Positions 48,892 to 57,034 of a stretch of 64,000 bases of DNA are shown one piece after another (positions within the stretch are counted from its first letter, which is position 1; every line of letters starts with the position of its first letter). Source of the DNA: JAHCHG01 sp965214585 (lineage in GTDB: Bacteria; Acidobacteriota; Blastocatellia; Pyrinomonadales; Pyrinomonadaceae); contig OZ243957.1 of assembly GCA_965214585.1 (NCBI GenBank), positions 2,294,001 to 2,358,000 of the forward strand, read 5' to 3'. The position numbers and the translations under genes are program-made. The notes under the pieces are model-generated. The model saw only the letters and a list, made by a program, of their open reading frames with translations. It made no database searches and was not told the origin of the DNA.

Positions 48892-49557
48892 TTATAAGCC
48901 GAAAAGACGCGGCGGAGCTTTTTTCTTCAAAAGTTTACGCAGTTTCAGACGCGCTTTGTGCAGCTGCGATTTCGACGTGCCGACGCTGCAGCCCAAAATT
49001 CTAGCAACTTCTTCGTGTTCATAACCTTCGATGTCGTGCAGAACGAAGACGTTTTTGTAACCCGTCGGCAATTGCTCAATCGCATATTCGAGCGCGATCT
49101 TGTCAACTACGGGCATTTTTCGCGGATTAAGCGTTCCTTCAACAACCTGAACGGGCGTTTCGCCTTCTTCGGTAGTTTTTTCGTATTTGACGTTGCGCTT
49201 GCGAAAGTGCATTAAAACCTGATTGACCGTCAAGCGATGCAGCCACGTCGTAAAAGCCGAGTCGCCGCGAAAACTGCCGATTTTGCGATGCAGTTGAATA
49301 AATACGTCCTGCGTTAAATCTTCCGCTTCGGTCGTATTTTTCAACATCCGCAGGCAAATCGAGTAAACCCTTCGGTGATGACGATTGTAAATTTCTTCAA
49401 ACGCCGCCATATTTCCTTTGCCCGACGCTTTGGTTAATTCAAAATCCTTCGCATTTTTCACGTCGAGAATTTCTTCACTTTTTGCCGTCTTGCCTTTTAC
49501 TGCGGCTGTTTTCGCCGCATCTCCTAAAACCGGATAATTTAATGTTTCTGTATTCAT
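48892..49557 (-). CDS. ECF-family RNA polymerase sigma factor
   Basis: 221 aa. Region 2: YNRHHRRVYSICLRMLKN, EDLTQDVFIQLHRKIGSFRG and the helix FTTWLHRLTVNQVLMHFRK. Region 4: VFVLHDIEGYEHEEVARILG and the recognition helix VGTSKSQLHKARLKLRKLL. It has about 40 extra N-terminal residues before region 2. No anti-sigma gene lies next to it. Ribosome site AAGGGGGAA. Confidence 0.93.
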   Translation of the reverse strand: MNTETLNYPVLGDAAKTAAVKGKTAKSEEILDVKNAKDFELTKASGKGNMAAFEEIYNRHHRRVYSICLRMLKNTTEAEDLTQDVFIQLHRKIGSFRGDSAFTTWLHRLTVNQVLMHFRKRNVKYEKTTEEGETPVQVVEGTLNPRKMPVVDKIALEYAIEQLPTGYKNVFVLHDIEGYEHEEVARILGCSVGTSKSQLHKARLKLRKLLKKKAPPRLFGL

Positions 49558-49845
49558 TTTTTTATTCCCCCTTGCAATAATTATATACTACAATTTGCGT
49601 GCCATAAAATCCGCTTATAACTATTATAAGATATTACACGCATTAATGGCAATTTTGTTGCATTTTCCCGGACATACTATTATATTCGCCGAACATCCAA
49701 GTTCAGATTCACACCAAAGCGTGTATTTCGTTATACGAATTTGTTTAAGGTATGATTTCATCGTTTTATCAAATGGATTTCAGCATCTATACTATTATAA
49801 ATCCAAAAGAATCGCGGAAAATTCCCGCTTGATAAATTTAGAACT
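49558..49845. other. Divergent intergenic region
   Basis: It separates the sigma factor from the plus-strand membrane protein. No gene is credible. Three copies of CTATTATA (near 49619, 49677 and 49790) and a TATAAT-like box close to the sigma start suggest promoters on both strands. Confidence 0.45.
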
Positions 49846-50610
49846 ATGAAAAAAAATTTTCTTGCAGCATTTTTAGTCTTGGCTGGCGTTTTTTTCTGTG
49901 CGGCGGCAAGCGTTTTCGCGCAGACAAATGCCGATAATCAGGCAAAATCCGAAATTGCAAAAGACGAAGATGTTCCGGGTTTGATTAAAAGTCTGCCCGA
50001 TTACGAAAATGTCGGAAAAGGTGCGGTTTTTATTCTAAATAAGGAAAAATTGCAGAAAACTCTCGGAAACCGTCCGGTTTTCGATTCATTCGGTTTTGCC
50101 GGCGGAACGGAAGCCGCAACTGCCGTATATCCGCAGGGAAAACTTCTCGTCGTCGAGTTTTCGACACCGCAGTTTGCCGAAGAAGCCGACGCTTCGATCA
50201 AACAAAACTTAAAAGACAATTCGCCGACACCTCCGGTTTTTTACCGCCGCATCGGAAATTACACGGCGTTGGTTTTTGATTCCGAAAGCGAAACGGCGGC
50301 AAATTCTCTGCTCGATCAGGTCAAATATGAAAAGGATATTCAATGGCTCGGCATAAATCCTTTCGTCATAATCGCGCAGAGAGAAAAGGAAAAACAGCAG
50401 GAGAGAGATTTTATCGTCAGCACGTCGAGCCTTTTTATCGCTACGGTTTTATATATTCTGCTTGGTTTTGCCATTGCCATCGCGGGCGGCGTAATCGTCG
50501 GTCTGATCTATTATTCTCTGCGCGATAAAAAACGCTCAAGTTGGGACAAATACACCGACGCGGGCGGAATGACCAGACTGAATTTAGACGGATTTACGCC
50601 GGAGTTGTGA
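49846..50610 (+). CDS. Exported single-pass membrane protein of unknown function
   Basis: 254 aa. Signal peptide ending ASVFAQ (about 26), a soluble domain of about 165 residues (LPDYENVGKGAVFI, FGFAGGTEAATAVYPQGKLL, YRRIGNYTALVF), then a C-terminal transmembrane helix (about 195-222, SLFIATVLYILLGFAIAIAG) and a short cytoplasmic tail. I cannot name the family. The stop codon overlaps a word-like inverted repeat. Confidence 0.75.
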   Translation: MKKNFLAAFLVLAGVFFCAAASVFAQTNADNQAKSEIAKDEDVPGLIKSLPDYENVGKGAVFILNKEKLQKTLGNRPVFDSFGFAGGTEAATAVYPQGKLLVVEFSTPQFAEEADASIKQNLKDNSPTPPVFYRRIGNYTALVFDSESETAANSLLDQVKYEKDIQWLGINPFVIIAQREKEKQQERDFIVSTSSLFIATVLYILLGFAIAIAGGVIVGLIYYSLRDKKRSSWDKYTDAGGMTRLNLDGFTPEL

Positions 50611-50685
50611 ATTGTTCATAGTTGATTGTTGATTGTAAGAAAGATTTTTTCTAAAACAATTAACAATCAGCTATAAACAATTCAC
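50607..50685. repeat. Word-like inverted repeat spanning two gene ends
   Basis: GTGAATTGTTCATAGTTGAT on the left mirrors ATCAGCTATAAACAATTCAC on the right. The left arm contains the stop of the plus-strand gene. The right arm encodes the last residues (ELFIADC) of the converging aminotransferase. Confidence 0.85.
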
Positions 50686-51796
50686 CATTCAGCTTTTCAA
50701 TTTCCCCGATATTATTGTAAAAATGCGGCGCGATGCGGATTCGGTCATTGCGCGGCGAAACTATTATATTTTGTTTTTCGAGTTTTTCGGCGATTTCGTT
50801 AGGAGTTTTGCCGTTTTTGTGTTTGATACAGACGATTTGCGATTTTTCCCCTTTTTTGCGCGAACTGACGATTTCGTAATTTTCTTCGTCTATAATTTCG
50901 CAAAGATGATCGGTCAAACTTTCCAAGTAATTTTCGATTTTTTTCGCGCCGGTTTCGAGCAGAAGTTTTGTGCTTTGCTCTAAGCCGTAAAAAAGCGCGG
51001 CGCAGCCCGTTCCGGTTTCCCAAGCGAGCGCGTTCGGTTTATAATTCTGCCCGGAATCTTCAAAATCCCAAGGTTCTTCGACGCTGATCCAGCCGACGAG
51101 AGTAGGTTTGATGCGTTCTCTGGCGCGAGCCGAAAGATACAAAATTCCGCAGCCTTCGGGCGAACAGAGCCATTTATGGCTTGCGCCCGCCGCAATGTCA
51201 ACGAATTGCGCGGGCAGATCGAATTTCATCGCGCCCAAACCTTGAATAATATCAACGGCAAAAAGCGCGTCCGCTTTTCTGGCGGCGCGTCCGATTCTTT
51301 CCAGATCGGCGCGAAAACCCGATGCAAACTGAACCGCGCTGATCGAAACGAGTTTTGTGTTTTCGTCAATCAGATTGATAAATTCGTCCAGATCAATCCG
51401 CCCGTTTCTTTCGGGACAAAGACGCAGTTCAATTCCGAAATCATCGCGCACTCTGCGCCAAGCGTAGAAATTTGCCGGAAATTCCTTTGCAAAACTGACG
51501 ATATTATCTTCTTTTTGCCAATCCAAACCGCCGGCGACGGCTGAAAATCCGTCGGACGTATTTCGCAAAAACGCGATCTGTTCCGGTTTTACATTGAGCA
51601 TTTCCGCAACATTCGCCCGTGCGCGGTTTTTCGTGTCAACCCAAGCGGAAAACTTTGTCGAACCGTTTTGGCTTACGTCGTTCAACTGCGAGATGACGGC
51701 TTGGACCGAAATTGTCGGCGGCGGCGAGATTGCCGCGCTGTTTAAATATGTAAAATTTTCCGTAACGGGAAAAAGTTTGCGGATTTCTTCGTTCAA
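50660..51796 (-). CDS. Class V aminotransferase-like PLP enzyme
   Basis: About 378 aa. It carries the family traits YLNSAAISPPP, LRNTSDGFSAVAGGL, VSISAVQFASGFRADL, FAVDIIQGLGAMKFDL and AGASHKWLCSPEGCGIL, where K binds pyridoxal phosphate. It resembles isopenicillin-N-epimerase/cysteine-desulfurase-like members; substrate unclear. I choose the TTG at 51796 (LNEEIRKLF) because AAAAGGAG lies nine bases before it. A longer frame starts at another TTG (51880) without a ribosome site. The last seven codons derive from a repeat. Confidence 0.88.
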   Translation of the reverse strand: MNEEIRKLFPVTENFTYLNSAAISPPPTISVQAVISQLNDVSQNGSTKFSAWVDTKNRARANVAEMLNVKPEQIAFLRNTSDGFSAVAGGLDWQKEDNIVSFAKEFPANFYAWRRVRDDFGIELRLCPERNGRIDLDEFINLIDENTKLVSISAVQFASGFRADLERIGRAARKADALFAVDIIQGLGAMKFDLPAQFVDIAAGASHKWLCSPEGCGILYLSARARERIKPTLVGWISVEEPWDFEDSGQNYKPNALAWETGTGCAALFYGLEQSTKLLLETGAKKIENYLESLTDHLCEIIDEENYEIVSSRKKGEKSQIVCIKHKNGKTPNEIAEKLEKQNIIVSPRNDRIRIAPHFYNNIGEIEKLNGELFIADC

Positions 51797-51919
51797 ATTT
51801 GATAAACTCCTTTTAAGTTTTTGACAAAACGCTGAATTTGCCGATAATTTTAAGTTGGACTTGGAAAAATTTTTCTCCAACTCTAAACCTCGAAAAGCAC
51901 ATCGAATTTCCTAGAAATT

Positions 51920-52621
51920 ATGTTCGATTTTAAGAAAAAAAACCAATTCGATTTTGGTAATATTTCGTCAAAAGACGACGGCGATATAGAAATTTACAAA
52001 GTAAGGCGCGAATCCAGACAAGGACTCTGGCTTGAGAGCATACGCCTTTTGCGCGACATTATTTTAATAATCGCCGTTTTTATTTTAATCGGAGTTTTCG
52101 CCGTGCAGCCCGTCGTCGTCGAGGGAACTTCGATGACACCGCAGCTTCACGACGGCGAGCGTCTGCTGGTTAATAAACTTATTTACTACAATTTTGAAAG
52201 CGTCAGTTGGGGACATCTCGAAAGAGGCGATGTCGTCGTTTTTTGGTATCCGCAAGACCCTGATAAAAGTTACGTCAAACGAATAATCGGACTGCCGGGC
52301 GAGCGTGTCGAAGTTCGCAGCGGAGTGGTTTTTATAAACGGCACGGAACTCAAGGAAGATTATCTTGCGCCGGAAAATAATCAATCTCTGCCGAATTTTA
52401 CGGAGAAAGAAGTTGACGATCATTATTATTTCGTGATGGGCGACAACCGTGATAATTCTTCGGATTCGCGGATTTGGGGTTTAGTTCCCGAAAAATACAT
52501 TTACGGCAAAGCGTTTTTCCGCTATTGGCAGCCGTCGCACGCCGGTTTTATCGAACACGGCGAATATAATATAAAAGATACGAAAATTACGGATGATGTT
52601 CGCGCCGAAAGCGAGAAATAA
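51920..52621 (+). CDS. lepB: Signal peptidase I
   Basis: 233 aa. One transmembrane helix (about 41-62), catalytic Ser in GTSMTPQL (about 71), catalytic Lys in SYVKRIIGLPGE (about 117), box E as MGDNRDNSSDSR. It removes signal peptides from exported proteins at the membrane, which suits the many exported enzymes in this window. Divergent from the aminotransferase gene. Confidence 0.96.
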   Translation: MFDFKKKNQFDFGNISSKDDGDIEIYKVRRESRQGLWLESIRLLRDIILIIAVFILIGVFAVQPVVVEGTSMTPQLHDGERLLVNKLIYYNFESVSWGHLERGDVVVFWYPQDPDKSYVKRIIGLPGERVEVRSGVVFINGTELKEDYLAPENNQSLPNFTEKEVDDHYYFVMGDNRDNSSDSRIWGLVPEKYIYGKAFFRYWQPSHAGFIEHGEYNIKDTKITDDVRAESEK

Positions 52622-52662
52622 ACGGAAGATGCAAAAGGGAAAAATTAGTTTTCTTTATCTTC

Positions 52663-52830
52663 AATAGTTCGGACAATTTTTGTTGTGAATTGCCGCCAGC
52701 ATAAGACGGGTGGACTTGAAAGTTAATAAACATAAGGCTTTAGCCAAATTGTAAAAAAATAAATAAAATTCCATCAACTAAAGTTGGCGGCAATTCATAA
52801 AATCAAAGATTTAAAAACTGTCCTAAGTAT
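52663..52830. repeat. Nested palindrome, AGTTCGGACA family
   Basis: Outer arms AATAGTTCGGACAATTTTT and AAAAACTGTCCTAAGTAT; inner arms GAATTGCCGCCAGC and GTTGGCGGCAATTC. The outer arms match those of the element at 35922-36240, where the GC-rich core is different. It fills the gap between lepB and carA; no gene is present. Confidence 0.8.
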
Positions 52831-52861
52831 GTCTTAAATTTGCCGGTTTCCATTACAAAAG

Positions 52862-53959
52862 ATGAATTTTTCAAAAAAAGCAATTTTGGTTTTAGAAGAC
52901 GGGCGCAGTTTTCGCGGCGTTTCGTTCGGCGCGGAAGGCGAAACTTTCGGCGAGATGGTTTTTAATACTTCGATGACCGGCTATCAGGAGATTTTGACCG
53001 ATCCGAGTTACGCCGGACAGATCGTCTGTATGACATATCCGCTGATCGGAAATTACGGCGTGAACGAAGAAGACGTTGAATCGCGCAAGCCTTGGGTCGA
53101 AGGTTTCGTCGTCCGCGAAGCGAGCCGCGTTCATTCAAACTGGCGTTCTTCGGAAAGCCTCGATTCGTATTTAAAACGCCATAAAATCGTCGGCATCGAG
53201 CGAATTGACACACGCGCACTCGTCCGCCACATACGCGACAAAGGCGCGATGCGAGCCGCAATTTCAAGCACCGATCTGGACGAGAAAAGTCTTTTGAATA
53301 AAGTTTTAAGTTCGCCGGAGATGAACAACCGCGAACTTGCCAGCGAAGTAACCGTCGGAGAATCTTTCGATTACCAAGCGAAAGGCGGCGAAAAATTTCA
53401 CGTTGTGTGTTACGATTTCGGCGTAAAGACAAATTCTCTGCGCGAATTCGCCGATTTAGGCTGCCGTTTAACCGTCGTTCCCGCCGAAACTTCCGCCGAA
53501 GAAGTTTTAGCATTAAAGCCGGACGGGATTTTTCTTTCAAACGGTCCGGGCGATCCTTCAGCGATGAAAGAAGTAATTAAAGAAATAAAGAAAATCGCCC
53601 AAGCGAAAGTTCCGATGTTCGGAATTTGTTTGGGGCATCAGGTTTTATCGCAGGTTTTCGACGCGAAAACTTATAAACTGAAATTCGGACATCGCGGCGG
53701 CAATCAGCCGATCAAGGATTTGCAGACGGGAAAAATCGAAATCGCGGCGCATAATCACGGTTTTGCGGTGGACGCAAAATCAATGCCCGCCGAACTCGAA
53801 TTAACGCACATCAACTTAAACGACGAAACGGTTGCCGGAATGCGACACAAAACTCTGCCGATTTTCAGCGTCCAATATCATCCCGAATCCGCGCCCGGTC
53901 CGCACGATTCGGCGTATCTTTTTGAGCGATTTATTGAACTTATGGTGGGAAAAGGTTAA
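52862..53959 (+). CDS. carA: Carbamoyl-phosphate synthase small subunit
   Basis: 365 aa, normal length. N-terminal domain: LEDGRSFRGVSFGAEGETFG, NTSMTGYQEILTDPSYAGQI. C-terminal glutamine amidotransferase: FLSNGPGDPSA, nucleophile Cys in FGICLGHQVLSQ, and His-Glu in VQYHPESAPGPHDS. It frees ammonia from glutamine for the large subunit CarB, which is not in the window, feeding arginine and pyrimidine synthesis. It heads a co-directional nucleotide block. Confidence 0.97.
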   Translation: MNFSKKAILVLEDGRSFRGVSFGAEGETFGEMVFNTSMTGYQEILTDPSYAGQIVCMTYPLIGNYGVNEEDVESRKPWVEGFVVREASRVHSNWRSSESLDSYLKRHKIVGIERIDTRALVRHIRDKGAMRAAISSTDLDEKSLLNKVLSSPEMNNRELASEVTVGESFDYQAKGGEKFHVVCYDFGVKTNSLREFADLGCRLTVVPAETSAEEVLALKPDGIFLSNGPGDPSAMKEVIKEIKKIAQAKVPMFGICLGHQVLSQVFDAKTYKLKFGHRGGNQPIKDLQTGKIEIAAHNHGFAVDAKSMPAELELTHINLNDETVAGMRHKTLPIFSVQYHPESAPGPHDSAYLFERFIELMVGKG

Positions 53960-53960
53960 T

Positions 53961-54059
53961 TGTTTGCGGTTGATTGTTAGTTGTTATTTTCCGAAAAATT
54001 ACACAAATTTTCTAAAGTTCAATCAACAACTAACCGCGAACAACCAACCGCGAACAAAC
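53961..54059. repeat. Word-like inverted repeat
   Basis: TGTTTGCGGTTGATTGTTAG against CAATCAACAACTAACCGCGA and a further CCAACCGCGAACAAAC. It lies between carA and the purine nucleoside phosphorylase gene and ends 3 bp before the latter's start codon, so it may mask the start. Confidence 0.85.
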
Positions 54060-54062
54060 TTT

Positions 54063-54941
54063 ATGACCTACGAAAATGCACAAGAAACGGCTGAATTTAT
54101 CAAGTCGAAATACGATAAACAAATAAAAATCGCGCTCGTTTTGGGCAGCGGACTCGGCGGATTTGCCGAAAAACTCGAAAATTCGACAATAATTCCTTAC
54201 GAGGAAATTCCGAATTTTTCGCGCTCGACGGTTGAAGGACACAATGGACGGCTCGTTTTGGGCGAAGTCGAAGGCGTTTCCGTCGCGGTTCAGCAAGGGC
54301 GTTTTCATTTCTACGAAGGTTACGACATTGGGCAGGTCGTTTTTCCGATTCGCGTTTTCGGCGTTTTGGGCGTTGAAAATCTGATCTTGACGAACGCGGC
54401 GGGAAGCGTCAACACGGATTTTAAGCAAGGTTCGCTGATGCTCATCCGCGACCATATAAATATGATGTGCGTCAGTCCTCTGCGCGGAACGCACGACGAG
54501 CGTTTCGGCGAGCGTTTTCCAGATATGACGGAAGTTTATTCGCTTACCCATCAGGAAATCGTTATCAAAGAAGCCAAAGAAATGGCGAAAAACAAGGCGG
54601 AGAAAAAATTTAAGGAAACAGGCAAAAAAATAAAACCGCAAAATTTTCTTCGTCGCGGCGTTTACTGCGCTTTGTCGGGTCCGAGCTACGAAACGCCCGC
54701 CGAAATTCGCGCTCTGCGGCTTTTCGGAACGGATGCCGTCGGAATGTCAACCGTTCCCGAAGCGATCACCGCCAGACAAATGAAAATAAAAGTTATCGGA
54801 ATTTCCTGCATAACAAATATGGCGGCGGGAATCAGCGACGAGCCGATTCATCACGAAGAAGTTATGGAAACGGGCGCGAAAGTTGCCGAAACATTTGAAG
54901 AATTACTGCGGAGAGTTATTTCAAGAGTAAATCGTAAATAG
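54063..54941 (+). CDS. Purine-nucleoside phosphorylase
   Basis: 292 aa. Family motifs: LVLGSGLGGFAEKL (phosphate loop), VEGHNGRLVLGE, QGRFHFYEGY, LTNAAGSVN, and GPSYETPAEIRALRLFGTDAVGMSTVPEAI (I split it here as GPSYETPAEIRA and DAVGMSTVPEA). It splits purine nucleosides with phosphate to the base and ribose 1-phosphate. A Lys-rich stretch of about 20 residues (AKNKAEKKFKETGKKIKPQN) before the substrate loop is longer than usual. Start taken at ATG 54063; the longer frame upstream is repeat sequence. Confidence 0.95.
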   Translation: MTYENAQETAEFIKSKYDKQIKIALVLGSGLGGFAEKLENSTIIPYEEIPNFSRSTVEGHNGRLVLGEVEGVSVAVQQGRFHFYEGYDIGQVVFPIRVFGVLGVENLILTNAAGSVNTDFKQGSLMLIRDHINMMCVSPLRGTHDERFGERFPDMTEVYSLTHQEIVIKEAKEMAKNKAEKKFKETGKKIKPQNFLRRGVYCALSGPSYETPAEIRALRLFGTDAVGMSTVPEAITARQMKIKVIGISCITNMAAGISDEPIHHEEVMETGAKVAETFEELLRRVISRVNRK

Positions 54942-55009
54942 TAAATGGCAAATCGAAAGAATCATTTGTCTTTTCCCACCATTTACAATTTACCATTTAC
55001 AATTTACCA
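54927..55009. repeat. Word-like inverted repeat made of GTAAAT words
   Basis: GTAAATCGTAAATAGTAAAT against ATTTACAATTTACCATTTAC. The left arm includes the last codons (VNRK) and stop of the phosphorylase gene, and the right arm ends 5 bp before the uridine kinase start. Confidence 0.88.
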
Positions 55010-55013
55010 ATCT

Positions 55014-55640
55014 ATGATTATAGGAATTTGCGGCGGAACGGGTTCGGGAAAAACGACGATTGCGAAAAAAATCGTCGAATCGGTCGGCGCGGAAAACGTG
55101 ATTTTGATCGAGCAGGATTCCTATTATAAAAATCTCGCCGAAATGCCTCTCGATGCCCGCCATAAAGCGAATTTCGATCACCCGGACGCTTTTGACGGCG
55201 ATCTTTTGATTGAAAATATCCGAGAATTAAAAAAAGGAAATTCAATCGAAAAACCGATCTATGACTATAAATCTCACACCCGAAGCAAACAAACAGAACT
55301 GATCGAACCGAAAGCCGTTGTCATCATCGAAGGAATTTTGATCTTCGCCGAACCGCGCCTTCTGGATTTATTTGACGTAAAAGTTTACGTTGACACGCCC
55401 GCCGACGTGCGTTTTATCCGCCGCTTAAAACGCGATATAAAAGAACGCGGACGCACGACGGAATCGGTCATTGAACAGTATTTTGCAACCGTCCGCCCGA
55501 TGCACTTGGAGTTTGTGGAAACTTCAAAACGCCGCGCCGATCTGATAATTCCCGAAGGCGGAAAATCAAACGTCGGAGTCGAAATTCTGTGCGGACTCGT
55601 GCGCGAAAAAATAGGCAATTCGGGATTAAAAGGAACTTGA
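55014..55640 (+). CDS. udk: Uridine kinase
   Basis: 208 aa. Walker A GICGGTGSGKTTIAKK at the very start, QDSYYKNL, FDHPDAFD, DYKSHTRS, VVIIEGILIF (Walker B) and VDTPADVRFIRRLKRDIKERGR. It phosphorylates uridine and cytidine for pyrimidine salvage. I take ATG 55014; a longer frame starting at 54945 would encode a tail derived purely from the adjoining repeat. Confidence 0.95.
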   Translation: MIIGICGGTGSGKTTIAKKIVESVGAENVILIEQDSYYKNLAEMPLDARHKANFDHPDAFDGDLLIENIRELKKGNSIEKPIYDYKSHTRSKQTELIEPKAVVIIEGILIFAEPRLLDLFDVKVYVDTPADVRFIRRLKRDIKERGRTTESVIEQYFATVRPMHLEFVETSKRRADLIIPEGGKSNVGVEILCGLVREKIGNSGLKGT

Positions 55641-55674
55641 AATTATTGTTCGGTGAAATAAAAGAAATATTTCT

Positions 55675-55811
55675 AACCGGGAGCGCGAGCATCCTGCTCG
55701 CAAAGCGATGCGCGAAGCGAGCGTTGTGTAGTTACTGCAAACGCCTGCTTTAATTGGCATTTGTATTAGTCGCTTCGCTCTGATGGCGAGCAAGATGCTC
55801 GCGCTTCGGTT
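55675..55811. repeat. GC-rich hairpin-pair palindrome
   Basis: AACCGGGAGCGCGAGCATCC on the left pairs with AGATGCTCGCGCTTCGGTT on the right. Each arm contains its own mini-hairpin (GCGAGCATCCTGCTCGC; GCGAGCAAGATGCTCGC). It matches in design the palindromes at 14424, 29781 and 35992. Confidence 0.85.
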
Positions 55812-55827
55812 TGAAAATTATTAATAA

Positions 55828-56226
55828 ATGAAAAATGAACAAGAAAATCTAGTCGAATCCGCCAAAAATGCCCGCGAAAAGGCACACGCGCCGTATTCAA
55901 AATTCAAGGTCGGCGCGGCTGTTCAAACGAAAAGCGGCAGAATTTACACGGGCTGCAACGTCGAAAGCGCGGTTTACGGCGCGACGGTTTGCGCCGAAAG
56001 AGTGGCGATTTGGAAAGCGATTTCCGAAGGCGAAACGTCGTTTGAGGAAATCGCCGTCGTTGCCGACACGGACGAATTAACCCCGCCGTGCGGAATCTGC
56101 CGACAAATAATCTGGGAATTTTGCGGCGATATTCCCGTTGTTTTTTCAAACTTAAAAGGCGAAACCGAAATCGTTCAAATGAGCGAACTTTTGCCGCGTG
56201 CGTTCGATGCTAAATTTTTGGAATAA
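55828..56226 (+). CDS. cdd: Cytidine deaminase
   Basis: 132 aa, the length of the tetrameric form. YSKFKVGAAV, GCNVESAVYGATVCAERVA (zinc Cys and catalytic Glu) and PPCGICRQIIWEF (two zinc Cys). It turns cytidine into uridine and so belongs with the adjacent uridine kinase in pyrimidine salvage. The gene for a toxin-antitoxin pair follows 17 bp on. Confidence 0.96.
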   Translation: MKNEQENLVESAKNAREKAHAPYSKFKVGAAVQTKSGRIYTGCNVESAVYGATVCAERVAIWKAISEGETSFEEIAVVADTDELTPPCGICRQIIWEFCGDIPVVFSNLKGETEIVQMSELLPRAFDAKFLE

Positions 56227-56243
56227 TGTAGAATAAGGATATT

Positions 56244-56453
56244 ATGGAAGACATTTTAGAACTACGCTTGGACAAAACAAAAATTTCGTTTTCAAACTCG
56301 TTTGATAATACGGAAGAAAAAGAATATTGGCACTCGCGCACGCCGCAAGAACGACTTTTGCACATCGAAAGATTAAGGCGAATAAATTATGGACGTAAAG
56401 CTACCGAAAGATTTCAAAGAGTTATTGAGGTTGTTAAATGCGAATGGAATTAA
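56244..56453 (+). CDS. Small antitoxin-like partner of a nucleotidyltransferase
   Basis: 69 aa. The part EYWHSRTPQERLLHIERLRR then INYGRKATERFQRVIEVV is typical of small proteins that precede nucleotidyltransferase toxins. Its last 65 bases overlap the start of the next gene in another frame, a common arrangement for these pairs. Confidence 0.8.
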   Translation: MEDILELRLDKTKISFSNSFDNTEEKEYWHSRTPQERLLHIERLRRINYGRKATERFQRVIEVVKCEWN

Positions 56454-56835
56454 GTATTTGTTAATTGGCGGTTATGCAGTAGGCTTTCACGGTTATCCGC
56501 GAACTACAAATGATATAGATATTTTCGTCGCAAGGGATTCGGAGAATGCTCAACGGCTGGTTAAAAGTTTAATTGACTTCGGGTTTGGAACGGGCGAATT
56601 TTCAACCGAACTTTTTATGCAGGAAAAAAGTATCGTAAGAATGGGCGTAGAGCCGTTGAAAATAGAAATTGCAAATTTCATTTCGGGAATCGAATTTGAA
56701 GAAGCGTATCAAGATAAAGTTATCGGTTTGATTGACGAAATCGAGATGAGCATAATTAGTCTGGAACATCTGAAAATCAACAAAAAAGCCAGCGGCAGAT
56801 ACAAAGATTTGAACGATTTGGAACATCTTCCGTAA
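56389..56835 (+). CDS. Nucleotidyltransferase toxin-like protein
   Basis: 148 aa. LLIGGYAVGFHGYPRTTNDIDIFV gives the GG...and D-x-D (DIDIF) catalytic motif of the MNT/AbiEii fold (residues about 25-48, quoted here only in part). Members of this group can add nucleotides to tRNA or proteins and act as toxins; others serve as phage-abortive systems. It pairs with the small protein upstream. Family assignment is good, the exact target unknown. Confidence 0.85.
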   Translation: MDVKLPKDFKELLRLLNANGIKYLLIGGYAVGFHGYPRTTNDIDIFVARDSENAQRLVKSLIDFGFGTGEFSTELFMQEKSIVRMGVEPLKIEIANFISGIEFEEAYQDKVIGLIDEIEMSIISLEHLKINKKASGRYKDLNDLEHLP

Positions 56836-56849
56836 AAACCGCCGAATAA

Positions 56850-56980
56850 GTAATGCGTCAGTTATAAGTTGAGATTCTTGTCAGTAGCGTCCGAGGTGAG
56901 CCGATGCGCTCGCCATAACTGCATTAACGCATCGGCTCACGCACGACGCTACTGACAAGAACTTATGACTGACCGATTAC
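56850..56980. mobile_element. 131-bp MITE with GTAA termini and 8-bp target duplication
   Basis: Terminal inverted repeats GTAATGCGTCAGTTATAAGT and its right-end counterpart (CTTATGACTGACCGATTAC). It is flanked by exact 8-bp direct repeats CCGAATAA (56842-56849 and 56981-56988), which marks it as a transposed unit. It is the inverted-orientation sister of the element at 39410-39550 with about 10 bases less inside. No coding capacity, so it depends on a transposase elsewhere. Confidence 0.88.
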
Positions 56981-57034
56981 CCGAATAAATTCTCGATTAT
57001 TGCGTTTTCCTTTCCGTTTGGTGTAAATTCAGTT

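Noticed and set aside
49595..49849. Plus-strand open frame of 84 codons before the membrane protein
   Set aside because: No ribosome site, promoter-like AT repeats inside, no recognisable domain; it overlaps the next start. Treated as non-coding.
53832..54062. N-terminal extension of purine-nucleoside phosphorylase
   Set aside because: This stretch reads the end of carA in another frame and then the word-like repeat. The family start is at 54063.
54945..55013. N-terminal extension of uridine kinase
   Set aside because: It is a translation of the repeat arm; Walker A begins right after ATG 55014, as in the family.
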